Source: JACVRW01 sp963751835 (GTDB taxonomy: Bacteria; Actinomycetota; Thermoleophilia; Solirubrobacterales; Thermoleophilaceae). Taken from it: a stretch of DNA of 64,000 bases. The position numbers and the translations under genes were made by a program. The stretch covers positions 62,001 through 126,000 of the forward strand of contig CAVVWD010000020.1 in assembly GCA_963751835.1 (NCBI GenBank), read 5' to 3'. A model generated the notes under the pieces. The model was not told the DNA's origin. It searched no databases and saw nothing but the letters and a program-made list of their open reading frames with translations. Below, in pieces: positions 23,944 through 31,392 of the stretch. Position 1 is the stretch's first letter. Every line of letters begins with the position of its first letter.

Positions 23944-24833
23944 GCGTTGACCGTTCAGCCGCTGCCGACTTCATGGCCACCCACGCGCGTGTGCTCGACC
24001 GCCGTCGCTTCGAACTGCGGAGCGGCGACGGCGACCCCTCGGCCGCACTCGCTGCCCTGGGGGGCTATCGCAACCCCGACGGCGGCTATGGCTGGGGCCT
24101 CGAGCCCGATCTCCGCTCCCCGGAGAGCCAGCCCGGCGCTGCGCATCACGCGTTCGAGGTCTTCGAGGACGTCGCACCTGCCACGTCCGCACATGCCGCG
24201 GCGCTGTGCGATTGGCTCGAGTCCGTGTCTCTGCCAGACGGCGGCATGCCGTTCGCTCTGCCCCTGGGCACGTCCGCCGGCTCGGGTCCCTGGTGGGGCG
24301 CCGCTGACCCTTCGGTGTCGTCATTGCAGATCACGGCCGTGGCCACGGCCGCCGCTCTGCGGGTGGCCGCCCACGACCGGGACGTGGCCGCGCACCCTTG
24401 GCTGGAGCGAGCCACCGGCTACTGCCTGAAAACGATCGATGCGATCGACGAGGCGCCCTCCGCGTACGTGCTCGCCTTCTCGGTCGGCTTCCTCGACGCC
24501 GTGCACGACAGCCACCCCGAGGCGTCCGACCTCCTCGGCGAACTCGGTAAGCACGTTCCCGCCGACGGCCGGGTCCGGGTCCAGGGCGGCGCCGAGGACG
24601 AGATGCTGCACCCGCTGGACATCGCCCCCTACCCCGACCGGCCGGCACGCGCACTCTTCAGCCCGGACGTGATCTCAGCTGACCTCGAACGCCTGGCCGC
24701 CCTCCAACAGGACGATGGTGGCTGGATCGTCGACTTCCCCAGCAGCTCGCCGGCAGGATCCCTCGACTGGCGCGGGTACACGACCGTTCGCGCCATCGAC
24801 ATCCTGGAGCAGAACGCGAGGGCGATGGCCTAG
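23940..24833 (+). CDS. Terpenoid-cyclase/prenyltransferase-like alpha/alpha-toroid protein
   Basis: A 297-residue protein with repeated Q/G-W-like toroid blocks: LGGYRNPDGGYGWGLEPDLR, LESVSLPDGGMPFALPLG and LAALQQDDGGWIVDFPSS. These G-G-(Y/W/M) repeats are typical of squalene-cyclase or prenyltransferase-like toroids. No DDTA or VXDCTA-type catalytic motif is visible, so enzyme activity is uncertain. ATG 23940 overlaps the preceding remnant's stop by 4 nt, which suggests an ancestral operon of oxidoreductase plus toroid protein. Confidence 0.65.
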   Translation: MSVDRSAAADFMATHARVLDRRRFELRSGDGDPSAALAALGGYRNPDGGYGWGLEPDLRSPESQPGAAHHAFEVFEDVAPATSAHAAALCDWLESVSLPDGGMPFALPLGTSAGSGPWWGAADPSVSSLQITAVATAAALRVAAHDRDVAAHPWLERATGYCLKTIDAIDEAPSAYVLAFSVGFLDAVHDSHPEASDLLGELGKHVPADGRVRVQGGAEDEMLHPLDIAPYPDRPARALFSPDVISADLERLAALQQDDGGWIVDFPSSSPAGSLDWRGYTTVRAIDILEQNARAMA

Positions 24834-24857
24834 CGCTCCGCCGCGATACTCCGGACC

Positions 24858-26174
24858 GTGGGCGGTTCGGACCGACGCAAACGAAGCCGTTCCGGCCAGT
24901 TACTCGACTCGCTTGTCTGGGGGACGGCGCTGGGCGGGGCGTCCGGCGCGGTGCTCGGCGCCGCGATCGACGGGGTCGGGGCCGGCTTGGGCGCCCTGAT
25001 CGGTGCGGCGCTGTACGCGCCCGCCGAGGTGATCACCACGATGAGCAGGGGCGGGGCCGAGATCAAGCCGCTCTGGTACCGCATCCTGAGTAGCGCCCTG
25101 TTGATGGCGCTGTTCGGCTGGCTGCTGGGTCTGATCTTCGGCCCGGACGAGCCTCTGCTCACCGCGATCGTCAGCGGCGCACTCCTCGGTCTGCTCGGTC
25201 TGCGCCCGCTGAAGGTCGCCCTCGGGCTCGTCGTCGGCGCCGGTCTCGGCGTTCTGTTCCAAGCTCTCGACGCCGGTATCGAGCCGGCGCTGGTCGCGGC
25301 CACAGTGGCGATCGTCTACCGCGTGGTCGCCGCGATCGCCTACCGTGATCGGCCCCTGGTCCGCGTCATGGCCGAGGAGGTACCGGCGGCGGAGCTGCGC
25401 TACGTCGTGCCCTTCGAGGCGCGCTCGCGATACGTCGGCGCCGACTACGTCGAGCAGCTCGCGAAGGTCCGGGGCGGCACCTTCCGCCGCAACCCGCCCG
25501 ACGTCGGAATTCTCGCCTCGCTCGACAGCTTGGATGGCCCGAGCTTCGACGCGGGCCGGGTGCACCCGCTGATCCGGGAGTTCTACGAGCACACCAGCCG
25601 TTTCCGGCTCTCGATCGTTCCCGAGTGGCGGCGCTGGATGAAGCCCGGATACGAGCTCTTCAAGTTGCTGGTCGCGCAGCCGCTGGGCCAGGCCGCGATC
25701 CCGTCCAACATCGAGGAGGCCCAACGGGGGATGGTCAGCACGATCGACACGATCGCCCTGGACGGCGACGAGAAGATCGACATCCGCGGCTGGATCCGGA
25801 CCTTCGCGGACTCAGGCAAGCCGATCTACGTCGGCATCTACACGAGCTTCAGGCACGAGGGCCGGGGCTATGTGAGCGTCGGCTTCCCGATCCCCAGCGC
25901 CAACTTCACCGCCACCCTCCTTCCCCAGAACGCCGGGGAGCACGACTTTGTACTGACGTCGCGAACCGAGCTCGCATTTCCGGGCCACTACCTGAGCTCA
26001 GTCGACAGCGAGAGAGACGCCCTGACCGTTCTCAAGCTGCTCTATTTCCAGGAACGCATCTTCGTCTACGTCGCCGAAGGCGAGCTGAAGACCGAGCACA
26101 GCTTCTACCTGGCCGGACAGCGCTTCCTCACCCTCCACTACGAGATCGAACGCCTGACGGTGGAACACGCCTGA
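24858..26174 (+). CDS. Membrane protein with large C-terminal soluble domain, unknown function
   Basis: A 438-residue protein. Residues 15-165 contain several glycine-rich hydrophobic segments (GTALGGASGAVLGAAIDGVG, SALLMALFGWLLGLIFG, AIVSGALLGLLGLRPL). Residues 170-438 are soluble, with two recognisable blocks: HPLIREFYEHTSRFRLSIVP followed by WRRWMKPGYELFKLLVAQPL, and a beta-rich end (GYVSVGFPIPSANFTATLLP, FYLAGQRFLTLHYEIERL). I cannot name a family. Start GTG 24858 is placed before the basic N terminus (GGSDRRKRSRSG). It stands between the toroid gene and a convergent secreted protein. Confidence 0.55.
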   Translation: MGGSDRRKRSRSGQLLDSLVWGTALGGASGAVLGAAIDGVGAGLGALIGAALYAPAEVITTMSRGGAEIKPLWYRILSSALLMALFGWLLGLIFGPDEPLLTAIVSGALLGLLGLRPLKVALGLVVGAGLGVLFQALDAGIEPALVAATVAIVYRVVAAIAYRDRPLVRVMAEEVPAAELRYVVPFEARSRYVGADYVEQLAKVRGGTFRRNPPDVGILASLDSLDGPSFDAGRVHPLIREFYEHTSRFRLSIVPEWRRWMKPGYELFKLLVAQPLGQAAIPSNIEEAQRGMVSTIDTIALDGDEKIDIRGWIRTFADSGKPIYVGIYTSFRHEGRGYVSVGFPIPSANFTATLLPQNAGEHDFVLTSRTELAFPGHYLSSVDSERDALTVLKLLYFQERIFVYVAEGELKTEHSFYLAGQRFLTLHYEIERLTVEHA

Positions 26175-26187
26175 GCCAGCCGCGAGC

Positions 26188-26556
26188 CTAGGGGACGAGC
26201 ACGTTGCGCTGCTCTGCGCGTTGCAGGGTCAGCGATGTCTGCTTGGCCCCCGCGAGGGCTTGCACACCGGGTTCCGTGCGTTCGTTCAACAGCAGCAGTC
26301 CAGAGCCCTCCCGGCCCGCGCCGAGCTTGACTCGGATCGCGCCGGTTTGGTCACGGAGCCGAAACACGACCTCGCCGCTGCGTTCGACCTTGATCTGCGC
26401 GCGTACCTGCCGGCGAGCATCGACAAGTTCGATCGTGCGCGCCCGTAGCACCGACGCGACGCGCTGTGCGCCGGCCGGCCGACTCAGCAACGGCAGTGCG
26501 AGCAGCGACAGTAGGCAGAGCGTTGCGAGCGCTGCCGCGAGTCTTCCGATTCTCAT
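26188..26556 (-). CDS. Small secreted or anchored protein, unknown function
   Basis: About 122 residues starting MRIGRLAAALATLCLLSLLA, a clear signal peptide ending near SRPAGAQ. The mature part is beta-rich (RTIELVDARRQVRAQIKVER, then SGEVVFRLRDQTGAIRVKLG). The pattern of 'x-E-L-V-D-x-x-x-x-x-R-A-x-I' followed by 'F-R-L-R-D' recalls small extracellular domains often left unnamed. ATG 26556 is preferred over GTG 26559 because the GGAGG site is better spaced. It is divergent from the META-domain gene. Confidence 0.6.
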   Translation of the reverse strand: MRIGRLAAALATLCLLSLLALPLLSRPAGAQRVASVLRARTIELVDARRQVRAQIKVERSGEVVFRLRDQTGAIRVKLGAGREGSGLLLLNERTEPGVQALAGAKQTSLTLQRAEQRNVLVP

Positions 26557-26611
26557 CACGCCTCCTCCACGTCCGAGGACGCCCCCAACCTCCCATACTC
26601 CGCCTGCTGCG

Positions 26612-26984
26612 ATGAGGTTCCAACCCGGGAAAGTCGCGCTCGAGCGAACGCGTTGGAAGCTGGATGGAGCTGGGCGGGCTTCCGGTCGAGCCGAGCGAGG
26701 GCGGGCGCGACCCGCATCTCGTCCTCGACCCGGACGGGCGCCGGTTGAGCGGGTCGGGCGGTTGCAATCGGCTGCTCGGACGCTATGAGCTGGACGGCGA
26801 CCGGCTCGGCTTCGGCGCCGTCGCCACGACGATGATGGCCTGCCCCGAGCCGCTGATGATCCGCGAGCGCGCCTTCATCGAGGCCCTCGAGGCGACGACC
26901 GCCTTTCGAATCGAGGGGGAGACGCTCGAGCTGCTCGCCGGCGAGGAGGTCGTGGCGCGGCTCGTATCGGGCGGACCCGAGTAG
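26612..26984 (+). pseudogene. META-domain protein (HslJ-like) with apparent +1 frameshift
   Basis: From ATG 26612 the frame gives MRFQPGKVALERTRWKLD, where T-R-W-K-L is the usual META-domain start. The rest is in the next frame: ELGGLPVEPSEGGRDPHLVL, then DGRRLSGSGGCNRLLGRYEL and ATTMMACPEPLMIRERAFIE. Removing one G from GG at 26666-26667 restores KLDELGGLPVE and a continuous domain of about 120 residues. A shortened protein could also start at ATG 26664. META proteins are usually envelope-associated stress or divalent-metal-resistance factors; no signal peptide is visible here. Sequencing error is a real alternative to true decay. Confidence 0.65.
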
Positions 26985-27083
26985 GCCGTTCCCTTCTCGC
27001 TTTCTGTTTTTGCGATGACCGCCTGAAGCCGCCGTGGTCAATCCAGGACGGTGGCGCCAGTTCCCGGACCGGAGCTTCCGAGG

Positions 27084-27132
27084 TGCCGATGAAGGTTCGG
27101 CAAGATCTAGGCTGAGCCGAAGTTTGTTTGGC
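27084..27132 (+). repeat. 49-bp hairpin repeat, copy 1
   Basis: This segment matches 31240-31288 without gaps at 39 of 49 positions by hand alignment. The arms TTCGGC (27096-27101) and GCCGAA (27116-27121) are identical in both copies and separated by 14 nt; most differences fall in the loop. GTTTGTTTGGC follows the hairpin here and ATTGTTTGGC in copy 2. It lies between the META gene and the cupredoxin gene. Confidence 0.55.
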
Positions 27133-27225
27133 GAGCCGGGAGTGCCCAGCCGGGGTTCGGCGCCAAGTTGGGGATTCCCTGTAAGCGGGTTCCGTGCAGG
27201 CTTAACCTGCGTCGCCGAGGACGAG

Positions 27226-28040
27226 ATGGACGAGCGCAAGACGCGACGCCTGCGCCTCGCTGGCCGTAGCGTGCGTCCTGGCTTTCGCGGCGATCTGCCG
27301 GGCGCGCCAGTCGGTCGCGAGTTCGCGAGCTGAGCAGCCGGAGCCGTGACGGCCACGCCGCTCGAGCACGTTCGAACCGGCTCGACGTCACGATCGTGCA
27401 GGGCGAGACCGTGACCTGGACCAACGGCGGCGGCACGCACAACGTGATCTTTGAGGACGGCCCCAGGTATCCGTCATCCGGAGCAAGTGCCGAGCCGTGG
27501 AGCTGGCCGCGGAAGTTCGACGTTCCGGATGTCTACCGCTACTACTGCAGCGTCCACCAAGCCGATGGGATGGTCGGCACGGTGACGTGACCGCCGGCTG
27601 CGCCGCCTCCCGGCGGCGGGACTCCGCCTCCCGGCGGGACTCCGCCGCCCGGCGGGGGCTCGCCCGGCGGCGGCTCGCCCGGCGGCGGCAATGCCGGCGC
27701 CGGCGGCGACCCTTCGCCTGGCTCTCCATCGGGCGGCAAGTTGAGCATCAAGGTGACGCTCCAGGTAAGCGACCCGACCCCCGCGCAGCGGCGGCCGGTT
27801 CGGTTCTTTGGGTCGGTCCAGCCCGAGCAGGACGGGCGGCTCCTGCAGCTTCAGCGTCGAACCGGAGCCGGCTCGTACCGCACGATCAAGAAGCTGAAGC
27901 TTCGTGACGCGGGCACGAGCCGCTCGAAGTTCGGTGGGACGCTCCGCGTGTCCGCCGACGCCGCCTTCCGGGCCCGCCTACCTGCCGACAGCGCCCACGA
28001 GCCAGGCACGAGCCGCACGAGACGGTTGAACGTTCACTGA
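27226..28040 (+). pseudogene. Secreted cupredoxin with Pro/Gly linker and C-terminal domain; frameshifted and interrupted by TGA
   Basis: ATG 27226 starts MDERKTR. A signal-like segment (ACASLAVACVLAFAA) is in the next frame, and the copper domain is in the third frame (SNRLDVTIVQGETVTWTNGG, GTHNVIFEDG, YYCSVHQADGMVGTVT). The type 1 copper ligands His, Cys, His and Met are all present. A TGA at 27588-27590 then interrupts, but the same frame continues with a Pro/Gly-rich linker (27591-27740) and a C-terminal domain to 28040 (KLSIKVTLQVSDPTPAQRRP, then PVRFFGSVQPEQDGRLLQLQ). The original gene was probably one secreted copper protein of about 270 residues. Two +1 shifts plus a stop suggest decay or sequence errors. 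Confidence 0.6.
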
Positions 28041-28522
28041 CGGAGCGTCGCCATGCGCTCGGCGAAGCTCTGCAGGCAGCTCCCCCAGCCACCCTCGGAG
28101 CCGACTGCGTCGCGGAGGCCTTCCCAGCCCTCGCCGTGGCGCTCGAGGTTGCGGTGCTCCAGCTCGACGCGGGTGCGGTCGGGCGCTTCAGGGACGAAGC
28201 GCACCTCGATCTCACTCGCTCTGGAGCTGTCGGTCTCGAGCTGCCACTGGGGCGTGATGTCCCAGCTGATCAGAACGCGATTCGGCGGCTCGTAGGCGAG
28301 CACGCGCGCCCAACGGCACTCGCTGCCGTCGACGCCGCGGTCGTAGACGTGGCCCCCCACGCGCGGCTCGAAGACCATCTCGGCGAGCTCGGCGTCGAGG
28401 ATGTGGTTCTCGGGCGGCCACCAGCTGCCGATGTCCTCGGTGAAGACCGCGAACGCACGCTCGAGCGGCGCCTCGACGACGATCTCCGACTGCACGGACG
28501 TTGCTTGTGCCTGTGTGGTCAT
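28034..28522 (-). CDS. SRPBCC (AHSA1-like) domain protein
   Basis: A 162-residue protein with the START/AHSA1-like pattern: VQSEIVVEAPLERAFAVFTE, IGSWWPPENHIL, VYDRGVDGSECRWARVLAYE, PPNRVLISWDI and, late, VELEHRNLERHGEGW. These proteins have a deep hydrophobic pocket and are commonly encoded with an ArsR regulator, as here (stop/start overlap of 4 nt). The ligand is unknown. The 3' end overlaps the cupredoxin pseudogene by 7 nt. Confidence 0.88.
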   Translation of the reverse strand: MTTQAQATSVQSEIVVEAPLERAFAVFTEDIGSWWPPENHILDAELAEMVFEPRVGGHVYDRGVDGSECRWARVLAYEPPNRVLISWDITPQWQLETDSSRASEIEVRFVPEAPDRTRVELEHRNLERHGEGWEGLRDAVGSEGGWGSCLQSFAERMATLRQ

Positions 28523-28839
28523 GAGACCTCCTGTTGTGTTTGCTCGACGGCCGTCTTGTAGGCCGCGAGCGCTTTACTCCAGAACTGATCGAGATAGGCG
28601 CGCAGGGCGCCGATCCCTTCGGGGTCGAGCTGATAGATGCGGCGGTTACCGGCGCGCCGGTCGACCACCAGCCCCGCGTTCTTCAGCACCTTGAGGTGCT
28701 GCGAGACGGCGGGCCGGCTGACCGGCAGCTCCCCGGCGAGCTCGCCCACCGCCCGCGGCCGATCGGCGAGGTGCTCGAAGATCACTCGCCTGGTCGGGTC
28801 CCCGAGAGCGGTCCACCCATCAACTCGGTAAGTCTGCAC
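28519..28839 (-). CDS. ArsR-family transcriptional regulator
   Basis: A 106-residue winged-helix protein: WTALGDPTRRVIFEHLADRP, AVGELAGELPVSRPAVSQHL, KVLKNAGLVVDRRAGNRRIY and QLDPEGIGALRAYLDQFW. This is the ArsR subtype paired with SRPBCC proteins rather than the metal sensors; no metal-binding Cys pair is present. GTG 28839 is the start; the codons after it overlap one of three CGGTAAG sites, so autorepression is likely. The SRPBCC gene follows in the same transcript. Confidence 0.9.
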   Translation of the reverse strand: MQTYRVDGWTALGDPTRRVIFEHLADRPRAVGELAGELPVSRPAVSQHLKVLKNAGLVVDRRAGNRRIYQLDPEGIGALRAYLDQFWSKALAAYKTAVEQTQQEVS

Positions 28840-28862
28840 GAACGGTAAGCTAACACTTACCG
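28826..28862. promoter_or_regulatory. Triple CGGTAAG operator for the ArsR-type regulator
   Basis: CGGTAAG occurs at 28826-28832 and 28843-28849 and in inverted form (CTTACCG) at 28856-28862. The last two make an inverted repeat with 7-bp arms and a 6-bp spacer. The sites cover the regulator's start codon region and lie upstream of the divergent gene at 28896, so both promoters could be controlled. Confidence 0.55.
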
Positions 28863-28895
28863 AGCGCGGGTGTCAATGCTAGGTAGGCTCCCACA

Positions 28896-29678
28896 ATGGC
28901 GACCACCAGCACACGACTCGCGGCGCCGATGATCTCGGACGACGACCTGCCCGCGTTGCTCGAGCTCCTCAAGGGGGCCGACAGCGTCGAGCTGAAACTC
29001 ACCGTCCCGGACACGAACCTCAGCGAGTCGGCGAAAGTGCTCGGCGTCGATCCCCTCGACGCCCAGGTCCGGCAGGTCTTCTTCTTCGACACCCCCGACC
29101 TGGCGCTGAACAAGCAGGGAGTTGTGGTGCGAGCGCGACGCGTGCAGCGCAAGGGCGACGACTCGGTCGTGAAGCTGCGCCCGGTGCTCCCCGACGAGCT
29201 GCCCAAGAAGGTCCGCAGCTCGCCGGGCTTCGGAGTCGAGGTCGACGCGATGCCCGGGGGCTTCGTCTGCTCGGGGTCGATGAAGAGGGAGCTCGAGGAG
29301 CCGGAGGTCAGGCCCGCGGTCCTCGGAGAGAAGCGCGTGCGCAGGCTGTTCTCCAAGGAGCAGCGCGCTTTCTTCGCCGAGCACGCTCCGGAAGGGCTCG
29401 ACCTGGAAGACCTTTCGATCCTCGGTCCGATCTTCGTGCTCAAGGTCAAGTTCTCGCCCGAGGGCTTCAAGCGCCGCATGGTTGGCGAGATGTGGCTCTA
29501 CCCGGACGGGTCGCGGATCGTCGAGCTCTCCACCAAGTGCGCGCCGGCGCAGGCGTTCGAAACGGCCGCGGAGGCGAGGGCCTTCCTTGCCTCGCGCGGG
29601 ATCGACCTGTCCTCAGCCCAGGAGACGAAGACGCGCAAGGCGCTCGAGTTCTTCTCGAAGCGGTTGCAGAAAGCCTGA
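28896..29678 (+). CDS. CYTH-like (triphosphate tunnel) protein, tentative
   Basis: A 260-residue protein with alternating charged strands: SVELKLTVPDTNLSESAKVL, QVRQVFFFDTPDLALNKQGV, VVRARRVQRKGDDSVVKLRP and, later, VLKVKFSPEGFKRRMVGEMW and RIVELSTKCAPAQAF. The E-x-K element, the Y/F-F-D-T-P-D segment and the V-V-x-R-A-R-R strand fit the CYTH/thiamine-triphosphatase fold, whose tunnel binds triphosphates. The E-L-K replaces the usual E-x-E-x-K, so activity is doubtful. It is divergent from the ArsR gene across the CGGTAAG sites. Confidence 0.55.
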   Translation: MATTSTRLAAPMISDDDLPALLELLKGADSVELKLTVPDTNLSESAKVLGVDPLDAQVRQVFFFDTPDLALNKQGVVVRARRVQRKGDDSVVKLRPVLPDELPKKVRSSPGFGVEVDAMPGGFVCSGSMKRELEEPEVRPAVLGEKRVRRLFSKEQRAFFAEHAPEGLDLEDLSILGPIFVLKVKFSPEGFKRRMVGEMWLYPDGSRIVELSTKCAPAQAFETAAEARAFLASRGIDLSSAQETKTRKALEFFSKRLQKA

Positions 29679-29685
29679 GCCCCGA

Positions 29686-29889
29686 TCAGGCCGCGTTGCG
29701 CAGCTGCACGTGCGGCGTGCGGCGAGGCAGTTCTGTCACGGTCGTGGCGTTCACCTCGCAGAAGCCGAGTGCCTGCAGGACACAGCCGCAGTGGTCGCAG
29801 ACGAGCGCATCGAAGTCGTCCGGCTCGCCCCAGGCCTCGAACTCCTCGGCGCAGGCCGGGTCGGTGCAGATGAGTGTCGCGTAGAGCAT
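29686..29889 (-). CDS. Small zinc-ribbon protein, unknown function
   Basis: A 67-residue protein MLYATLICTDPACAEEFEAW, then DDFDALVCDHCGCVLQALGF. Cysteines in C-x4-C and C-x2-C(x1)C arrangement suggest a one-zinc ribbon. The tail is basic (ELPRRTPHVQLRN). It is convergent with the CYTH-like gene with 7 nt between stops. Small actinobacterial proteins of this design have no assigned function. Confidence 0.6.
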   Translation of the reverse strand: MLYATLICTDPACAEEFEAWGEPDDFDALVCDHCGCVLQALGFCEVNATTVTELPRRTPHVQLRNAA

Positions 29890-29933
29890 CGCTCCGGGCC
29901 CATGCTGGGAACCTGCCCGGACGGAATGCGGCG

Positions 29934-30218
29934 TTACGCCCCTTCGGACACCGGCACGATCAGCCGGATATGGCGGCGGGCGAGCATGAGGACCGGTGCC
30001 TTCCAGTCGCGACCCGAGCCGTCGAGAGCCACCAGCTCGGCATCCAGGATCGTGAAGAACTCCTGATCGCGGCGGTTGACGTGGTCGGACACCCGGCTGC
30101 GGTAGCCCTCGCGAGGGAGGGTCATCATCCCCTCGACGCGGTAGCGATCGGTTTCGACCACCACTCGTTCCCTGCGCGTCTCCACGGCGCGCCAATCTAT
30201 CGGGGCGGCGGCGCCCAA
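29934..30218 (-). CDS. Conserved small protein, unknown function
   Basis: Up to 94 residues; the conserved-looking core is RERVVVETDRYRVEGMMTLP, REGYRSRVSDHVNRRDQEFF and TILDAELVALDGSG. The beta-rich pattern 'V-x-T-D-R-Y-x-V-x-G-x-x-x-L-P-x-x-G-Y-R-S-R-V-S-D' recurs in actinobacterial hypothetical proteins as I remember them, but no function is assigned. ATG 30218 and GTG 30185 are both possible starts; the core begins after the latter. It is divergent from the GntR gene. Confidence 0.6.
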   Translation of the reverse strand: MGAAAPIDWRAVETRRERVVVETDRYRVEGMMTLPREGYRSRVSDHVNRRDQEFFTILDAELVALDGSGRDWKAPVLMLARRHIRLIVPVSEGA

Positions 30219-30239
30219 GCCGGCACGTCAATGGGTCGC

Positions 30240-30261
30240 CACGTGTACCTTTGGTCACGTG
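30240..30261. promoter_or_regulatory. Candidate FadR/GntR operator overlapping its start codon
   Basis: Two CACGTG palindromes at 30240-30245 and 30256-30261 are spaced 16 bp apart and framed by ACC and GGT (CACGTG-t-ACC-ttt-GGT-CACGTG), giving a near-symmetrical site. The second one contains the proposed GTG start at 30259. GntR/FCD regulators usually bind such palindromes near their own start. Confidence 0.4.
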
Positions 30262-31005
30262 CATTCCGCGACGCCCGTGGAGCGCGGGCCGGCGCTGGAC
30301 GCGGTGTTCAAGCCCGTCCAGCCGCCAACCACCTTCGAAGAGACGGTTGAGCGCCTCGGGACGGCGATCCGCCTCGGGCTCCTCGCGCCCGGCACGCGAC
30401 TGCCCTCCGAGCGCGAGCTGGCGGACCAGCTGCGCATCTCGCGGTCCACGCTGCGCCAGGCGCTCACCACCCTCGTCCAGAGCGGCCACCTGGTGTCGCT
30501 TCGCGGGCGCGCCGGCGGGACCTTCGTGGCCGAGGAGCCTCCGCTCGGCCAGAAGAGCGACGGCGTGGTCCTTGGTGAGGACGCCCGTGCCGTCCTCGAT
30601 TACCGCGTGGCCGTCGAAACCGGGGCGACCGTGCTCGCCGCTGAGCGGGCGACGGAGGACGACCTGACGCACCTCGAGGAGCTCACCGAGAGCATGGCCG
30701 AGACGAGCGGCCCCTTCGACGAGTACCGCCGCGCCGACGTCCGCTTTCACATCGGCCTGGCGGAGGCCTCACACTCCCCGCGTCTGGTGACCGCCATGAC
30801 CGAGGTCCAGGGTCAGATGAGCAACCTGATCGCCCGCATCGCCCACCCGAGCGAGGTGCTCACGAGCTCCAACATCCAGCACCAGCGCCTGATCGTTCTG
30901 CTCAGGAAGGGCGACACCGGCCGCGCGGTGAGCCTCATGCGCGACCACATCGAGGGAACGGAGCACATCCTCGCGGGGTTGATGCCCCCCGATGGGCCGG
31001 GGTAG
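30259..31005 (+). CDS. GntR-family regulator, FadR (FCD) subfamily
   Basis: A 248-residue protein. The N-terminal winged helix has RLGLLAPGTRLPSERELADQL, then RISRSTLRQALTTLVQSGHL and GRAGGTFVAEEPPL. The C-terminal FCD domain has VLDYRVAVETGATVLAAERA, YRRADVRFHIGLAEASHSPR with D/H metal ligands, and HQRLIVLLRKGDTGRAVSLM. FadR-type members respond to organic acids or amino acid derivatives. The polyamine and sarcosine catabolic genes that follow are candidate targets by position. GTG 30259 lies within a palindrome, so a later start is possible. Confidence 0.9.
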   Translation: MHSATPVERGPALDAVFKPVQPPTTFEETVERLGTAIRLGLLAPGTRLPSERELADQLRISRSTLRQALTTLVQSGHLVSLRGRAGGTFVAEEPPLGQKSDGVVLGEDARAVLDYRVAVETGATVLAAERATEDDLTHLEELTESMAETSGPFDEYRRADVRFHIGLAEASHSPRLVTAMTEVQGQMSNLIARIAHPSEVLTSSNIQHQRLIVLLRKGDTGRAVSLMRDHIEGTEHILAGLMPPDGPG

Positions 31006-31169
31006 CTCGCCGTCGCTTCTCGTGGGGCGGTTTTTAGTGGCTCGGGGGGTTGGCGCCGGGTCGGTCTCGCGTATGGGCTGGGGAAAGGGGTGTTGCCCGT
31101 TCGGTTTCCGGCCGACCCAGGCGTGATCGAAGATCGTTCGGCGGTTGTGCTCGGGAAGCGCAAGCTTTC

Positions 31170-31202
31170 CTGACTTTGACCGCCAGGGGCGGCCAAGGTC
31201 AG
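31170..31202. terminator. Long stem-loop between convergent genes
   Basis: The 15-nt arms 31170-31184 and 31188-31202 pair at 13 positions around a 3-nt loop (CTGACTTTGACCGCC with GGCGGCCAAGGTCAG). The two exceptions are a T-G wobble and an A-C mismatch on the plus strand. There is no T-run. It probably stops transcription of one or both convergent genes or marks a structured RNA. Confidence 0.4.
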
Positions 31203-31239
31203 CAAGGTGGCGTCGGGTCACGCGTTGGGACTGCCCCGC

Positions 31240-31288
31240 TGGCGATGCAGATTCGGCAAGGGCCAGGATCGGCCGAAGATTGTTTGGC
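31240..31288 (+). repeat. 49-bp hairpin repeat, copy 2
   Basis: Same element as 27084-27132: TTCGGC (31252-31257), a 14-nt loop, GCCGAA (31272-31277), then ATTGTTTGGC. Stem bases are conserved while loop bases vary, which argues for selection on structure. Confidence 0.55.
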
Positions 31289-31392
31289 TTAGGAGCCGCA
31301 GCGGCCGTTGTCCACGTCCCCTTCCCCAGCCCTGGCCCGGCCGACAGAGACCGACCCGGTGCAGAATGCCAACATGAAGCGACGGCGGCGCT

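Larger units (their letters stand above)
31006..31392. other. 387-bp intergenic region between convergent genes, with structured elements
   Basis: No convincing gene. It holds a strong stem-loop at 31170-31202 and the second copy of the 49-bp hairpin repeat at 31240-31288. The rest shows nothing clear. Confidence 0.6.

Noticed and set aside
27588..27590. TGA as a selenocysteine codon in the cupredoxin frame
   Set aside because: The residue would fall between domains rather than at an active site, no SECIS-like hairpin follows, and there is no sign of selenocysteine genes here.
27600..27710. GGCGGC-rich tandem repeat, possible CRISPR or VNTR
   Set aside because: The unit is irregular and matches Pro/Gly codons in the cupredoxin frame; there are no spacers, so it is a coding linker.
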